Assembly: GCA_034231615.1 (NCBI GenBank)
Contig: CM067298.1
Coordinates: 63,332,387-63,396,386 of the forward strand
DNA: 64,000 nt
Reading direction: 5' to 3'
Source: Meghimatium bilineatum
Taxonomy: Eukaryota > Mollusca > Gastropoda > Stylommatophora > Philomycidae
Shown: in pieces, positions 11,579 to 22,199 of the stretch
Numbering within the stretch: the first letter of the stretch is position 1
Layout: every line of letters begins with the position of its first letter
The notes under the pieces: generated by a model
What the model was told of the DNA's origin: nothing
Databases searched by the model: none
The model's input: the letters and a program-made list of their open reading frames with translations, nothing else
Program-made: the position numbers and the translations under genes

Positions 11579-11849
11579 TTGCAACATATTTTTGGTTCTA
11601 GGTCCTTAGATGCAGAATTATTCAATTATCTACATTCCATTTCTGCCACTCGAATATTTACAAATGATTGTTCTGTTTTACACAGTCAAGAAGTTTCCAG
11701 TCCTAGTTATTTTAATTTCCATTTCATTCATTACGTTGTTTTGATATGGTTTTTCTACCAGAACACAAATGTTTCATTAGTATTTTAATATTTAAATAAC
11801 TATAGTCCTGTCCAATAACTATAATTATTTTAATGGTTTTGTTCTATGT

Positions 11850-11925
11850 TTTGTATTCCTTCGAGATAAAGACGTGTTAGTCGAAACGTCAATTCTGTTT
11901 ATTGTGTGAAGAGGTAACTATTTTT
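11850..11925 (+). mobile_element. Penelope-like element terminal remnant
   Basis: It contains GAGATAAAGACGTG, then AGTCGAAACGTCAAT, the same pattern as the untranslated 3' region of the PLE copies at 35060-35100 (GATAAAGGC...GAAACGTCGATA) and 41776-41810. No coding part is preserved beside it. Confidence 0.5.
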
Positions 11926-11929
11926 TCGC

Positions 11930-12202
11930 ATTAATCTGTTTTGTGAACTGTAAACCGATTATTTAATTTTTATTTTCGTTAAGACTTTCAATAATGAAAT
12001 GAATTACAAAACTTAAAATTCAGCCCAAGCAGATGGACACGTCACATTATGCTGATGATGACTACACAATTATTCATGAAATATCGCTCTGTGGCTTTCA
12101 TTACAAGGACATATTTTTCAACACAACGTATCTCTCGAGTAATTAAATATTCCAGCCTTTTTTTCTTTCCTTGAAAGGGATCATTATATTCTTACCCATA
12201 TC
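11930..12202. other. No feature seen
   Basis: AT-rich spacer between the PLE remnant and the 3' end of RTE-2. Confidence 0.35.
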
Positions 12203-12335
12203 TTGCTCATCATCATCAAGTGCTGCAACGAAGGTTGACTGCAACGGATCTCCAACGTCTCTTGCCGGTTGCATTGGTGCGCACACTGCTAGAATCTCCA
12301 TCTCGATCTTTATCTCCCATTTGTATCTCTGCCTA

Positions 12336-12609
12336 TACTCTGTTCACTTTAAAAGTAAAGTGTGTCAAAGCGCACTCACATATTACTCCGGGACTACATA
12401 TGAATTTGACACTGCTGATGACGTAAAAACAATATTATTTAGAACATTCAAAAATAATTAAAATAATATTTAAACAACATTCTAAAAAGGCATTTAAATA
12501 CGAAATTTAAAAACAATATTATTGGACACTTCTCAATCGATTAATGCGTTCTGCAACCAACAACCAGTCAGAAACACTGACCCACTTCCGTCTTTGAAAG
12601 AACAGAGTA
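12336..12609. mobile_element. TA-target MITE, 274 bp, in RTE-2
   Basis: The insert has perfect 10-bp inverted ends (TACTCTGTTC...GAACAGAGTA). It is flanked by TA at 12334-12335 and 12610-12611. The uninterrupted site in RTE-4 (45391-45392, complement GCCTACCTCTTGC) has a single TA at that point, so the target duplication is proven internally. Just inside the left end lies a small palindrome, ACTTTAAAAGTAAAGT. The TA duplication suggests Tc1/mariner-type mobilisation. It has no coding capacity. Confidence 0.85.
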
Positions 12610-13092
12610 TACCTCTTGTTCCCCTCCCCTCGACCCTCAAGTAAGGACTCCAACAATGTGACACGTCTTTTAATATGTTCAAAATAACTTAGTTGCTTGA
12701 TGTTTGCTTCCTTTCATAGTTAATTTTTATCTTTACTTCTTACGTAGTTCTTTTAACATTGCAAGTATTGTGTGTACTTCTTTTTTCGTTTTCTTCTCTT
12801 TCCAGGAAGTTCTCCATTTTTTTTCAATATATCCACATCTCAAATGCATATACTCAATAGCTTTGCCAATGTCAATGTTTCTGTACCATACATTAATATA
12901 GAATAGATTTAACATTTTATAATTCTCACTCTTAGTTTGTAATAAGTTTATATGTCAATATTTTCCTCATGTCATTGGAAGGATTTTAGCTATTCCTATT
13001 CTCCTATTAACTTCTGTTTCACTTCTGCCATCATTAGGCATTATGTGTCCAATATATTAGTAATGAACTAAATGTTTTAGTATCTCTCCATG

Positions 13093-13682
13093 TAGGGTTA
13101 CTATAATTGTCAGATGGAAAAAGAAGACGTTTCGACGTGTGCCTTTAAATCCAGTGCACCCTTATTGGCAACAGAGATATAAGTTCCCCCGCTGCATGTC
13201 AAACATTCAGCTTCCCAGTCATATCGGTCTGCACGAAAACCTGGATAGTTGGTCTTCAGTGTGTCTGTAAATAAACACTTCCGTTTCGACATTTTAAAAA
13301 TCTTAATTTTTAAATTTAAGTTCAATCTTCAATTCAAAAATGTATTTATTAATAATTATCACTAACGAACTCGCGTTACCGTCTGCTATGCGAAATGCGT
13401 TATGTTTACCAAAAATTGAAAAAGACTAATGGAACCAGAAGTTCTGATGACCAATCTTAACATTTAGCTAAATATAGCTGGCGCGCGTGTTTATTTCACT
13501 ATACATAATAGATTTAAGTATATAGCACAGAAAAGTGAGTAAGAAAGTATCAATCGAGCGGGGACGGACGGAAGGTCGCGGATTGAGAAAAACCCGGACA
13601 AAAGCCATTTTTCTGGAAAGTCGCCCGGACAGGGGCATAAAAAGAGGATGTGTCCGGGGAAATTGGACGTATGGTAACCCTA
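13093..13682 (-). mobile_element. hAT deletion derivative, 590 bp, in RTE-2
   Basis: The ends are inverted: TAGGGTTACTATA at the left and the complement of TAGGGTTACCATACGTCC at the right. The flanks TCTCCATG (13085-13092) and TCCCCAAG (13683-13690) match at six of eight positions. RTE-1 has the uninterrupted site CATGGAGA at 3205-3212. An 8-bp duplication and a retained zinc-finger N-terminus point to hAT. Everything downstream of the first coding block is missing, so it is non-autonomous. Confidence 0.8.
13110..13292 (-). pseudogene. N-terminal BED-like zinc-finger fragment of hAT transposase
   Basis: About 61 codons begin MSKRKCLFTDTL and continue with DWEAECLTCSGGTYISVAN, GALDLKAHVETSSFSI. 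The order (basic start, Cys-x2-Cys, a SVANKG-type turn, then a His) fits the BED-type finger that opens many hAT transposases. The final His of the finger is lost, and no catalytic region follows before the element ends. I chose the internal Met because the family usually begins M-[PS]-K-R-K-C; the eleven residues upstream look like leader. It lies wholly within the insertion at 13093-13682. Confidence 0.6.
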
Positions 13683-14765
13683 TCCCCAAGTATGGTTTAT
13701 GTTTAACATGTGTCCTTTTGCGATTGTGCTGATTATCATGGGTTTAAAAAAAAATACATGTTTATATCCAGTCCATATTATCTGCTTGATTTTGCGACAT
13801 GATCTATTAGTCTTTGTAATTCCTGTTCACTTTCTACAGTGACATCTAACGACAGTGACATCTACATATATCAGGTTTAATATTTTCCCACTGATGTTGA
13901 ATTCTGGCATTCATTCTATATGTACTAAAGACATTTTCTGTGTAGATATTAAATAACTTTGGTGACAAAATTCATCATTTAATTACCTCTCGTTTTATTT
14001 CTATGTATGATGGATTTATAGCTGATTGTGCACGTCATTGGTGCAGTTTGTTCCAAATATATATTTTAAAAATATTTTTAGCCTGCTGTCTTTCCCAATT
14101 TTGCATATTTATTGAAGTTGTTAAATACAATTTTCATGTTGGACTCTATTCTACTTCTGATTTCATCATTGATGTTCATAATTTATTTGTATTGTTTGAT
14201 TTTTGTTCCGTTTGTCTGTCACATATTACGCCAATCTTGTCAGTACTCCTGTCTTATCCAATATAATTTTTCAACTAGCATCTTTAATGTAGACGATTCA
14301 TTTGCATTTGTCTTCTGTCCATCCGCATTTTGTCAATCTTCTGTTGTAGTTATATATCCTCAATTTCTCTGAATTTTGTTTGCAACCATTATTCTTTCGC
14401 TGTTCTGCACATGCTATGTACCTATGTCTATAAGTGAATAAAGTGGGGAGCCTGTATCTTTCTTTCTTACATGTTACTAGTATTTCATGTCACCAATGCT
14501 GTTTGGTATTTTCTTATTGTTAAATTTTCATTCAATTATTTTCCTTAGACTATGCCATTTGTTGTCTATTTTCTCTACTGTATTTATCCCTTCTGTAATG
14601 TCCAACGCATTGTGTAATTACGCTCGTATATTGGTTCTTTACTTTTACAAGATATTTTGCTGTATTTCAATGTTGTTCAGTGCCGAAGAATCTTGCTGCG
14701 GAAATTGCGTTTGTCTATACTTTGTCGTTTTGTTTTACATGAATTTGGCACAACAATGGGTTGTC

Positions 14766-14968
14766 CGGCTCTGTGGCGAAGTGGTACAAAGCGCGTCTGT
14801 GACGGCAAAGGTACCGAGTTCGATCCTCACCACAGGCAATTGTGCATCCGGACCGTTCAGAAAGCAATAGCAACCTACTGAACGTATTTATATTGCCTAG
14901 AAAATCATCACAGCCAACAAATGCTGGGTTGATAGCTACGTCCTGGATAGGATATGCTACCAATAAAC
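14766..14968 (+). mobile_element. SINE-T, best copy, with 9-bp target duplication
   Basis: It starts with a tRNA-like head: A-box-like TGGCGAAGTGGTACAAAGCG and B-box-like GAGTTCGATCC about 35 bases on. The non-tRNA body ends at CTACCAATAAAC without poly(A). TGGGTTGTC flanks it at 14757-14765 and 14969-14977. Deleting the SINE and one repeat restores the RTE-2 endonuclease reading SDDNPLLCQIH on the minus strand. The length is 203 bp. Confidence 0.9.
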
Positions 14969-14995
14969 TGGGTTGTCGTCAGAGTTGATATCAGC

Positions 14996-15256
14996 TCATG
15001 TATATGTTTTAGTATTCGTTATACTATTTATAAATCTGTTATTGGTCATAATATAATCTATCTGGTACATTTTTATGTGTCCATGACATTTCCATGTAAA
15101 TAATCTTCTTTTTTCCGTATCAAAGAATGTATAGCATATGGTAATGTTATTTTCATCAAAGAATTGTATACGTCTTTCTCCTCTGTAGCTTCTTGTCCAT
15201 AGACCAAGTTGTCCTACAATGTTCTTGTGTTTTTCTTCACCTTCCTTTGCATTCAT
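14996..15256 (-). pseudogene. RTE-2 endonuclease fragment
   Basis: An 86-codon minus-strand frame covers the latter half of an apurinic-type endonuclease: MNAKEGEEKHKNIVGQLGLW, ENNITICYTFF, then HIKMYQIDYIMTNNRF. RTE-1 has the same region at 1165-1440. The catalytic SDH motif would follow just downstream and reads SDD (His to Asp), on the far side of a stop and next to the SINE-T insertion. Confidence 0.7.
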
Positions 15257-15556
15257 GTCTCAAATGACTATTATAATGTCTTTTCATGTTACTGGCGTGA
15301 GTAGGCATTGTAGGTCTTTGTAGTAGTTTACTATCTTTTCGTTAGTGTGGATTTTTAGTTAGTGCATATGCTTGTATAATGGCTAGATCAAAATGATTTT
15401 TCCTTTGACATTTCTAACCACCATTCTACCAATATATGACAAGATCCACTGACGTATTTTTCTATTTCTTTCTTGATTTGTATTCCAACAATCTGTCGCT
15501 ACTTTTGTTTTCATTAATTATTTGGAGAATAAATAGCCTATTATCTATTGTCTATT

Positions 15557-15775
15557 TTCTTTCCCCAGGTGGTTTGTCATCCACTCTTGTCGTTAAGCGT
15601 AGTGGTGACTGGAGCTCGAGCTTGCGTTCTAAAGCCAGATATGTGGCCTCGGCTGTGCTATGTCCGTGTCTGTTCAGGATGTCCCTGACGTTTTCTATCC
15701 ATCATTTCCGTGGTCTTCCTCTGGCTGTGCACCCTGATCTCATTTGGTTATATGCCTGTAAGAGCAACTTTTCAT
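15557..15775 (-). mobile_element. LINE-E 3' fragment
   Basis: The minus strand reads HSQRKTTEMMDRKRQGH in one frame and then ILNRHGHSTAEATYLALER in another, ending in PPG-like residues near 15560. A second LINE-E copy at 42645-42960 carries the aligned sequence LTTLHTHGLSTTQATYMIL. These are RT C-terminal tails of a LINE I cannot place in a clade. Confidence 0.55.
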
Positions 15776-15779
15776 GATG

Positions 15780-17450
15780 CATTCTCATAAAAATGACGCA
15801 ATAACAATACACACCGGATATTTCAGAAAACAACTATTGTGTGCTAATGTGTGTGCCTGTGTACTGAAATCCACTTATGTAAGAACGACACAACTGTACA
15901 AATGGCACGTATATTATCTTTGCATTGGAAAATAATCTTCTGAACTTTATTTCATACACACAGTGTTCAAAGTGTCAAATGGGGTAAGAACATACTTGCA
16001 TAGATGGAGTGCTGTGAGATCTCAACAAAAAGAAAGAATCGACATGTAGAAATGATATCTACTAGTAGTAAACTGTTGAATGCTGCTTTGTCTGATGGGA
16101 AATTGGTGAGACCCTTATATCCTGCACATACGCTTATTAGTAACAAAACAATCATAGATGTTTTCCTGAATGGGTAAAGTTCTCAAAGTGGTTGTTCCTT
16201 ATTATGCACGAATAACTATTTGATGGATGTTCATAAATTACGTCAACAAATGTTTCGTCAATGTTTTACATTCATACCCCCCCCCCCTCCCACTTAAAAA
16301 AAATGTTGCTTGCCAACAACTGTCAATACCTAAGGGAAAATTCGAAAATTATAAATTAACGTTTTGCCTAAAAGAACATTATCAAAAAAGGTGACTGACA
16401 TACACAGTATAGAATCAATTTCATTTTCCGCTAGAACGTCTTTCGCTGTTGCATCGCGTATTCACGAAGGGTCCAGTTAAAATCACAGAAAAAGTCAAAT
16501 GAGTCAATTTAAAATCTATTTACCATGGAGCTAGCAGGTCATATATTGACGATTGGTCATGATATAAGTAAAGTAAATGTTGAAGATATATTAAAGAGAA
16601 TATTCTACGGTAATATTTCACATGTTCAAGCCCACATTTCAGCTATATAATTAAATCAAGTGGGCAATTCACAACTAAAATACAACAAGATGTAAATTAC
16701 ACGCATATCAAAAATACGAGCCATTGCTGAAATTTGTGATACAAAATTATATTTGTAGATGCTGATAAATGCAGGTTTTCTTGTATTTCATAACTGGTTC
16801 CGTGTTTCGTGATATCAATAAACATAATGTTATTTAGTTTCAGCATTGACGTGTAAACTATACATTTAGACACGAGACCGATACATTATGTGCTTGTTTC
16901 GAATCTGCAAAACTCTGATTTATGTAGATTACATTGTAATTGAAGAGGCGTCACCGTTCGTCAGTGTGATATTGAATTTTCGCTTCACAGTGGATAAAAT
17001 CGGACGTATTAATGTCAACAAATTTACGTTTCCATCTGTTCATGCATTTAAGTTTGTATCTTAAAGACTTATATAAATCTGTAATGTTATTTATATAAGT
17101 CTGTAAAGTATCGTATGTTATAATTTATATTTAAATCTTATGGATCTCAGATAGATCAACCTTCAGATAATGGGTAAGAGAAGCACAAATAATTTTGGGA
17201 CGTAACCACATGTTAACCAGCTAACCACATGCTTACTATAATCTTATAGCAAATGGACTATACCCATATGCCAAAAATTACTGCATTAATTTCATTTTCA
17301 TATAATATACAAGTATTGCTTTCTTAAAAACGATATTCGTAGCGACTGCTGCGATAAACCAGTTCAGTCTAGATAATAATTAATCATAAATCTTTAACGT
17401 GGTAATAAAATAATCCACTCATTCAAAATATGAAGCCCATACTGTCGGTA
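15780..17450. other. No gene seen; poly(C) run
   Basis: AT-rich sequence with a run of about 13 C at 16267-16280. A nearby ATGTTCATAAATTACGTCA pattern near 16230 may be a DNA-transposon edge, but I found no partner end. Confidence 0.35.
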
Positions 17451-17454
17451 GCTT

Positions 17455-17648
17455 ATTCAAGACCTTTCTTGAGGGTAAAGTCAAAGGGAAGCGAGCAAGA
17501 GGTAGGCAGAGATACATGTCGGAGAGTAATATCACACGATGGACAGGTTACAGTCTAGCAAAGTGCACCACCACGACAAGAGACATGGGATGTTGGAGAT
17601 ACCTTGTAGTCAACCTTCGTTGCGGAGACGGCACTTGATGATGATGAA
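17455..17648 (+). mobile_element. RTE-3: 5'-truncated RTE 3' end
   Basis: The last ~190 bp of the RTE family: TTGAGGGTAAAGTCAAAGGG, GCAAGAGGTAGGCAGAGATA, then the GDGT-type end and TGATGATGATGA. It is close to RTE-4 in sequence. It also carries the uninterrupted site used by the MITE at 12336. No clear target duplication was found. Confidence 0.85.
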
Positions 17649-17649
17649 G

Positions 17650-18440
17650 CTCAGTACTTACGGAGATAATAGACAATATTGGTGTTCAACTATTGATGAA
17701 AACATAGTACGTTTCACTAGCTTTTCCCACCTTCAAATGATGCATCTCGGTCATTATATAACGCATAAAATTGAAATGTGTATGCGTATTTGAAATGATA
17801 TAATATTATAAATTATGTTTGTAAAAAATTAAAATGTAGCTCGTTGTTTTCAATGTTCCTTTATTTGAGATAAATATAACAAGTCTACTTGTTAACACAT
17901 CACACATCTCACACATATTTTTAAGATGTTAAGAGTCAGTTATACTATCTCATTCACATATGTTTGGTTTATCATACAATTGATATGATTTAATTATGAA
18001 GTTTCACTATTTTGCTTCAACTTGAACCATGACCGTCTTCGTAAAGACCTTTCAACTGAATTAATTAGGACCCCATTCGTTAGGTTTTGTTATTATTGTT
18101 AGGCTTTGGGTTGGCAACTATTTACATCCCTGGAATAGAAAATTTCCTTTATCAACACTCAGCTTTCGTTGTTGAGACATTGTTGTGCACTAGTTATCCA
18201 GCAGTTGTGTTGTTTACAAAGATAATGTTGTCAGTGCAGATCACGACTGTAGTCTCCCAAATGCATATCATATTTTTGATAAGCACGTTTTGTGTGTGCA
18301 TGCTCCGAAATTATTAAAACGTCCATATTTTAATGTCTCAGAAGCATTCTTTGTTAACATTTTTTCAGAGTTTAACACTATTCACGTTCTTCTCTGACGA
18401 CACGTTTTATGCAGCAAGTCTATATATCTGTCAATTAGCT
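17650..18440. other. No feature seen
   Basis: AT-rich, no recognisable element. Confidence 0.4.
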
Positions 18441-18444
18441 ATAA

Positions 18445-18730
18445 CCCTTTGTTGCCTTTCGGAGTCAGGGGTAGAAGAGTTTTCTGGAGACGGCTTTCTT
18501 GTCTGCTGTGTATATTGTGGGCTTTGTAGCCTCCTTTATTTCAGTGATCCATCGTTTTCTCGGTCGGCCTCTAGGTACGCCTTCGTTATATCTGTGTAGC
18601 ATAGCTTGATGTGGTACATTATCTGGTGTAGTCTGTTGATGTGTGCAAACCATTTGATCTGTTGTCTCTTGATGTATCCAAGATTGGGGTGGTGCCGGTT
18701 TTGTCGAATATCCTCATAATGTATACGTTT
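18445..18730 (-). mobile_element. LINE-D 3' fragment, second copy
   Basis: The minus strand encodes LGYIKRQQIKWFAHINRLHQ and, after a frameshift, GVPRGRPRKRWITEIKEATK. It parallels the copy inside RTE-1 (705-1125), including the same 3' limit beginning near TTTGTTGCCTTTC on the plus strand. Confidence 0.7.
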
Positions 18731-18954
18731 ACGACCACTTTTAGTAGGCCAGCATATAATATAAAAAGGCAGACCTCTTACAATATATATATAAATTTCT
18801 TCATTGTGACTTACAGTAAGAAATATGAAATCCAAAGCAAAGTTAAGACACAATGAAAAACTATTGCAGTAGTATAATGTTTAATGTTTAAACAGTTACA
18901 TAATGCGCAATGGGTTATTTTGAAGTTGGTAAGCAATATAGGGTTCAAACTTCA

Positions 18955-19650
18955 GCTAAATCTTGACTTTAGTGAACTATGACGATCCAGGACGTAGATA
19001 TAACTCGAATTCAGAAAACATAGTACGTTTAAGGTTTCAACTGAACTTGAATTCAGTAGAAAGTGTAGGGTCCAGGCTTCATATATATCCTGATTTCAGA
19101 AAACATTGTAGGGTATATACACTAGGTAGTGTTCAGCCACAGCAAAGAGTTTAGTTTCTGGCCTCAACTATAATTCGAATTCAGTAAGCATTATTTAGAT
19201 TAGGCTTCAGCAGAACTCGGCTTCAATAAACATTGCATGTGCCAGGCTTGATCTTGGGCCAGACTTCAATAAACATTGCTGAATCCAGGTTTCGGCTAAA
19301 CATCGAGTTCAGTAAGCAGGGTAGATTCCAGGCGTCATCTAGAGCTCGACTTCAGTTAGCATTGTAGAGTTTAGACTTCAGCTATAACTCGATTTCAGTA
19401 AACATAGGGCGTATGCTTTAGCTAGAACTCGACTTCTGTAACAATTTCGAGTTATGCTTCACCTAAAACTCGATTTCAGTAAACATAGGGTGTAAGATTA
19501 ATTTGGAGCTCTACTTCAGTAAACATTGTAGGGTTTAGGCTTACGCTATAGCTTAATTTAAGTGGACATTGTTGGGTTCAGTCACCAGCTAATACTCGAC
19601 TGCAGTAAACATTGTGTTCCAGAAATTATCTAGAACGAACTCGAAATAAT
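18955..19650. repeat. Old diverged satellite, period 40-43 bp, about 16 copies
   Basis: The block ACTCGA.TTCAGTAAACAT recurs with TTCAG-type anchors at 19010, 19052, 19095, 19180, 19222, 19265, 19308, 19351, 19394, 19434, 19475, 19515, 19558 and 19601. Between anchors a GTAGGGTT.AGGCTTCAGCTA-like stretch recurs. Copies differ at many positions, so the array is old. The period shortens to 40-41 near the right end. No coding. Confidence 0.85.
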
Positions 19651-19715
19651 TAGCAAAAAAATTGCCCACTATTCTTTACGTGCACAGTAGCTTCACTATT
19701 GAGTGTGTTCTTAAT

Positions 19716-20010
19716 TCAATTAGTTAGTTAGTTATTCATCTGGTCCCAAAGACGGAACATAGAGCGGATGCCATAGATCTCCATGTTTCGTGTTTAATTG
19801 CAATTTGTTTTAGGTCGTGATTGTTTCTGATACCGATGGTGAAGCGCTCTCTTGTAATAGTTCTATGTAAGGTTTCTCTTGATCTTCCTCGTTTTCTCTT
19901 GCCCCGTGGTGGCCACATCAAAACTTGACAGGGGAGTCTTTTGGTATCCATTCGCAGCACGTGTCAGATGCAATTCCAGCAACGCCTTATAATATAGGTG
20001 GATACATATT
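19716..20010 (-). mobile_element. LINE 3' end with CTAA-type tail
   Basis: The minus-strand frame 19736-19960 reads MLRMDTKRLPCQVLMWPPRG, KRKRGRSRETLHRTI, then WRSMASALCSVFGTR and stop. This is the common LINE tail pattern GHVLRM..W.P.GKR.RGR....TW. A (TTAG)n run at 19716-19732 on the plus strand is its 3' tail, CTAA repeats. It is 5'-truncated near 20010. Confidence 0.75.
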
Positions 20011-20061
20011 CTTGTTTTGCTTCTTGTCTGACAACTGTGTTTGATTTAAAGCCTGAACAAT

Positions 20062-20335
20062 GTTAGTTAGTTAGTTAGTCGTCGGATCATCATCACTGCA
20101 AACTGGACACGTTCATAGTTGCTACGATCTCTCCCTGAGTGTATTCGACACTAATTGTCTACTGACAGTACCGGTCCTATGCTGGTTGACCATTATTCTT
20201 CTGCATCCTCCAAATTGTTCACCTCTATCAACACCGCAATTCAAACCCTCATCTTTAATTCTGGCCATTGAAAATACATCATCATCCACGCTAGTATCAC
20301 TTTCGCGTGTTACATCTCTTATGGAGTTCAAAATG
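20062..20335 (-). mobile_element. Second CTAA-tailed LINE 3' fragment
   Basis: It opens on the plus strand with GTTAGTTAGTTAG at 20062, the same tail type as the element just to the left. The 69-codon minus frame 20122-20331 has no motif that I recognise. I read this as 3' end sequence of a related LINE, placed in tandem with its neighbour. Confidence 0.4.
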
Positions 20336-20611
20336 ACATATCGCTAAATTTCTTATCACCCTTTTGCATCCTGACATCGATAGCGCCCACTTTGAGACAC
20401 ATTGCTCACAAAATAAAATAATAACTTGTGACAGAATATCTTTGTTCGTATAAGCTAGTCATGTTTCTTGTATCGCTGATTAAAATCTGGCCGAATAAGT
20501 CTTATTTCTGTTTAGTGTTTAACGTTAGACACTCGCTTTCATAAGTTTTGTTATTCGTATACAAAGTTGTGCAACTCAGATTATTGACGAAGTATTATAC
20601 TGTTTACTATG

Positions 20612-20722
20612 ATAAAATAATCAAAACTCGGGGTGACGAAATCTGTTATTCCATAAAATGATCAACATTCGGGGTGACGCAATCTGTTATTCCTTAAAAT
20701 GATCAACATTCGGGGTTATGCA
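20612..20722. repeat. 41-bp tandem repeat, about 2.7 copies
   Basis: CATTCGGGGTGACGCAATCT and TGTTATTCC..AAAATGATCAA recur with a 41-bp period. The first unit has ACTCGGGGTGACGAAATCTG. Non-coding. Confidence 0.85.
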
Positions 20723-20724
20723 AT

Positions 20725-22190
20725 GTTTAATTACTTACATTACTACTAACACGGATTGTAATATTCCAGAATTGATGAAAACAATTCATCTACATGCTAA
20801 TATTCTCTGCCATAATTCGAATAACTAAACCTTGATGTGTATGCTTCGACATTCTATCAGTCAATTTATCCCTTGCTAATTTTATACATCTCAATAATTA
20901 CTTCTTGAGACAGCAAATCTTTTAATATCTATCTGTGCTTCACTGTTCATCTTCTAGACACAATTACTATTTCATAGTTTAATTATTAGCCTGATATTAG
21001 GACGATCAGTTTTGACACGGCTTCTCAAAATGTATTAACTGCCTGTCTGAACATTCATATCTACTTAGAAAATCAGAGCAATCTCGTATCAGAGATTTGA
21101 CATATTAGTTTTTAAAAGTCTCTTCTAGATTTACGCTCTAATGTTTCTGATGACGTATTTTGCACGCAAAATTACAGCAGAATTAGTCTAAGATTATTGA
21201 CAGGAAGATGAAACTTCGCCTTATTTACAGCTTATTTGTGTCAATTATAAGAGAATATGAAGAAATATTAGTATGTATTGAGTGTAATTCGCGTATAGTA
21301 AAATGGAAGAAATGTTTCTACATCATTTCATTATATTTTCTCTCAGTTTTATAATGAATCAAATTATTTATTTCACCAACATACGTATTATGTGTGATAT
21401 ATGGCTGTGGGACATGGGCTATGACCACGTTTTTGGACACATCATGATAAGAGAAAAGATGAAACATATCGTGACAATAAGAGCAAAATGTGAAGGGGAA
21501 GACAATGAGAGAAGAAACATTACAACTTGGTATGTGACATAGGAATCTGTACCGGAAATGATTGACAGCACACACGAATCCGAAGGCTGATAACCAACGC
21601 CACAAGTCATGGACCATACGACGAAGAATCTGGTTAGTGGCTGTTTTCAGTAATTATTGATAAGCAGAACACAAGTTGGTGAGTTCTACGGTTTGCAAGC
21701 AGACTATTAGTCTAACTAAAACGCATACATTTATATATATATATATATGACGTTATAAAAACAGTCTAATTCAACATATCTCAAATCATTAGGTCTTTCT
21801 GAAGCAAAAAATACAAACAAATGATAACACTTTATAAATGTAGTCACAGATGAACTAGACTGCATACGTTCGACAACAGAAAAATAAAAGTTAGCAATGA
21901 CGTTTACACAAATACCTCACATTCTACCATATAGACACAAATTAAAAACATGGGGTATAAGAGCGAAATAGCACACCTATGCCTAAAACGAAATAGAATT
22001 AGAAAAAAAACAGCAGCGACAACACATCCATCACATCACACACCAGTCCCAATGTGGTTAGCAGCACATTTGAATAGTCGTATGAGTTATTAAAAAGGTG
22101 TATTTCCAATTAGTCTGTATGTCCTTTATTGTAGGGGGTCATGATTAAGGTCTGTGCACACCGGGCATATCTATAAATGTTCAGATTTTT
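20725..22190. other. No gene seen
   Basis: AT-rich, with a TA run at 21733-21748. Overlapping short frames at 21303-21617 on both strands have no family resemblance. Confidence 0.4.
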
Positions 22191-22199
22191 ACTTCTGTA

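Larger units (their letters stand above)
12203..15500 (-). pseudogene. RTE-2: degraded RTE-clade LINE hosting three insertions
   Basis: Read on the minus strand, the element starts near 15500 in the endonuclease and runs to the RTE 3' end with a TGATGATGA tail at 12203-12215. The endonuclease piece 14996-15256 has KNIVGQLGLW, QIDYIMTNNRF and KTYT; beyond the SINE it continues as SDDNPLLCQIHVK. RT-derived sequence in pieces fills 13740-14700 and 12620-13092 (for example the WKEKKTKKEV block near 12800). Sister copies at 344-3825 and 45053-45535 show that the breaks at 12336-12609, 13093-13682 and 14766-14968 are later insertions. Many stops make it inactive. Confidence 0.8.

Noticed and set aside
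21303..21617. Overlapping 60-99 codon frames on both strands
   Set aside because: No conserved motif or composition shift; chance frames.
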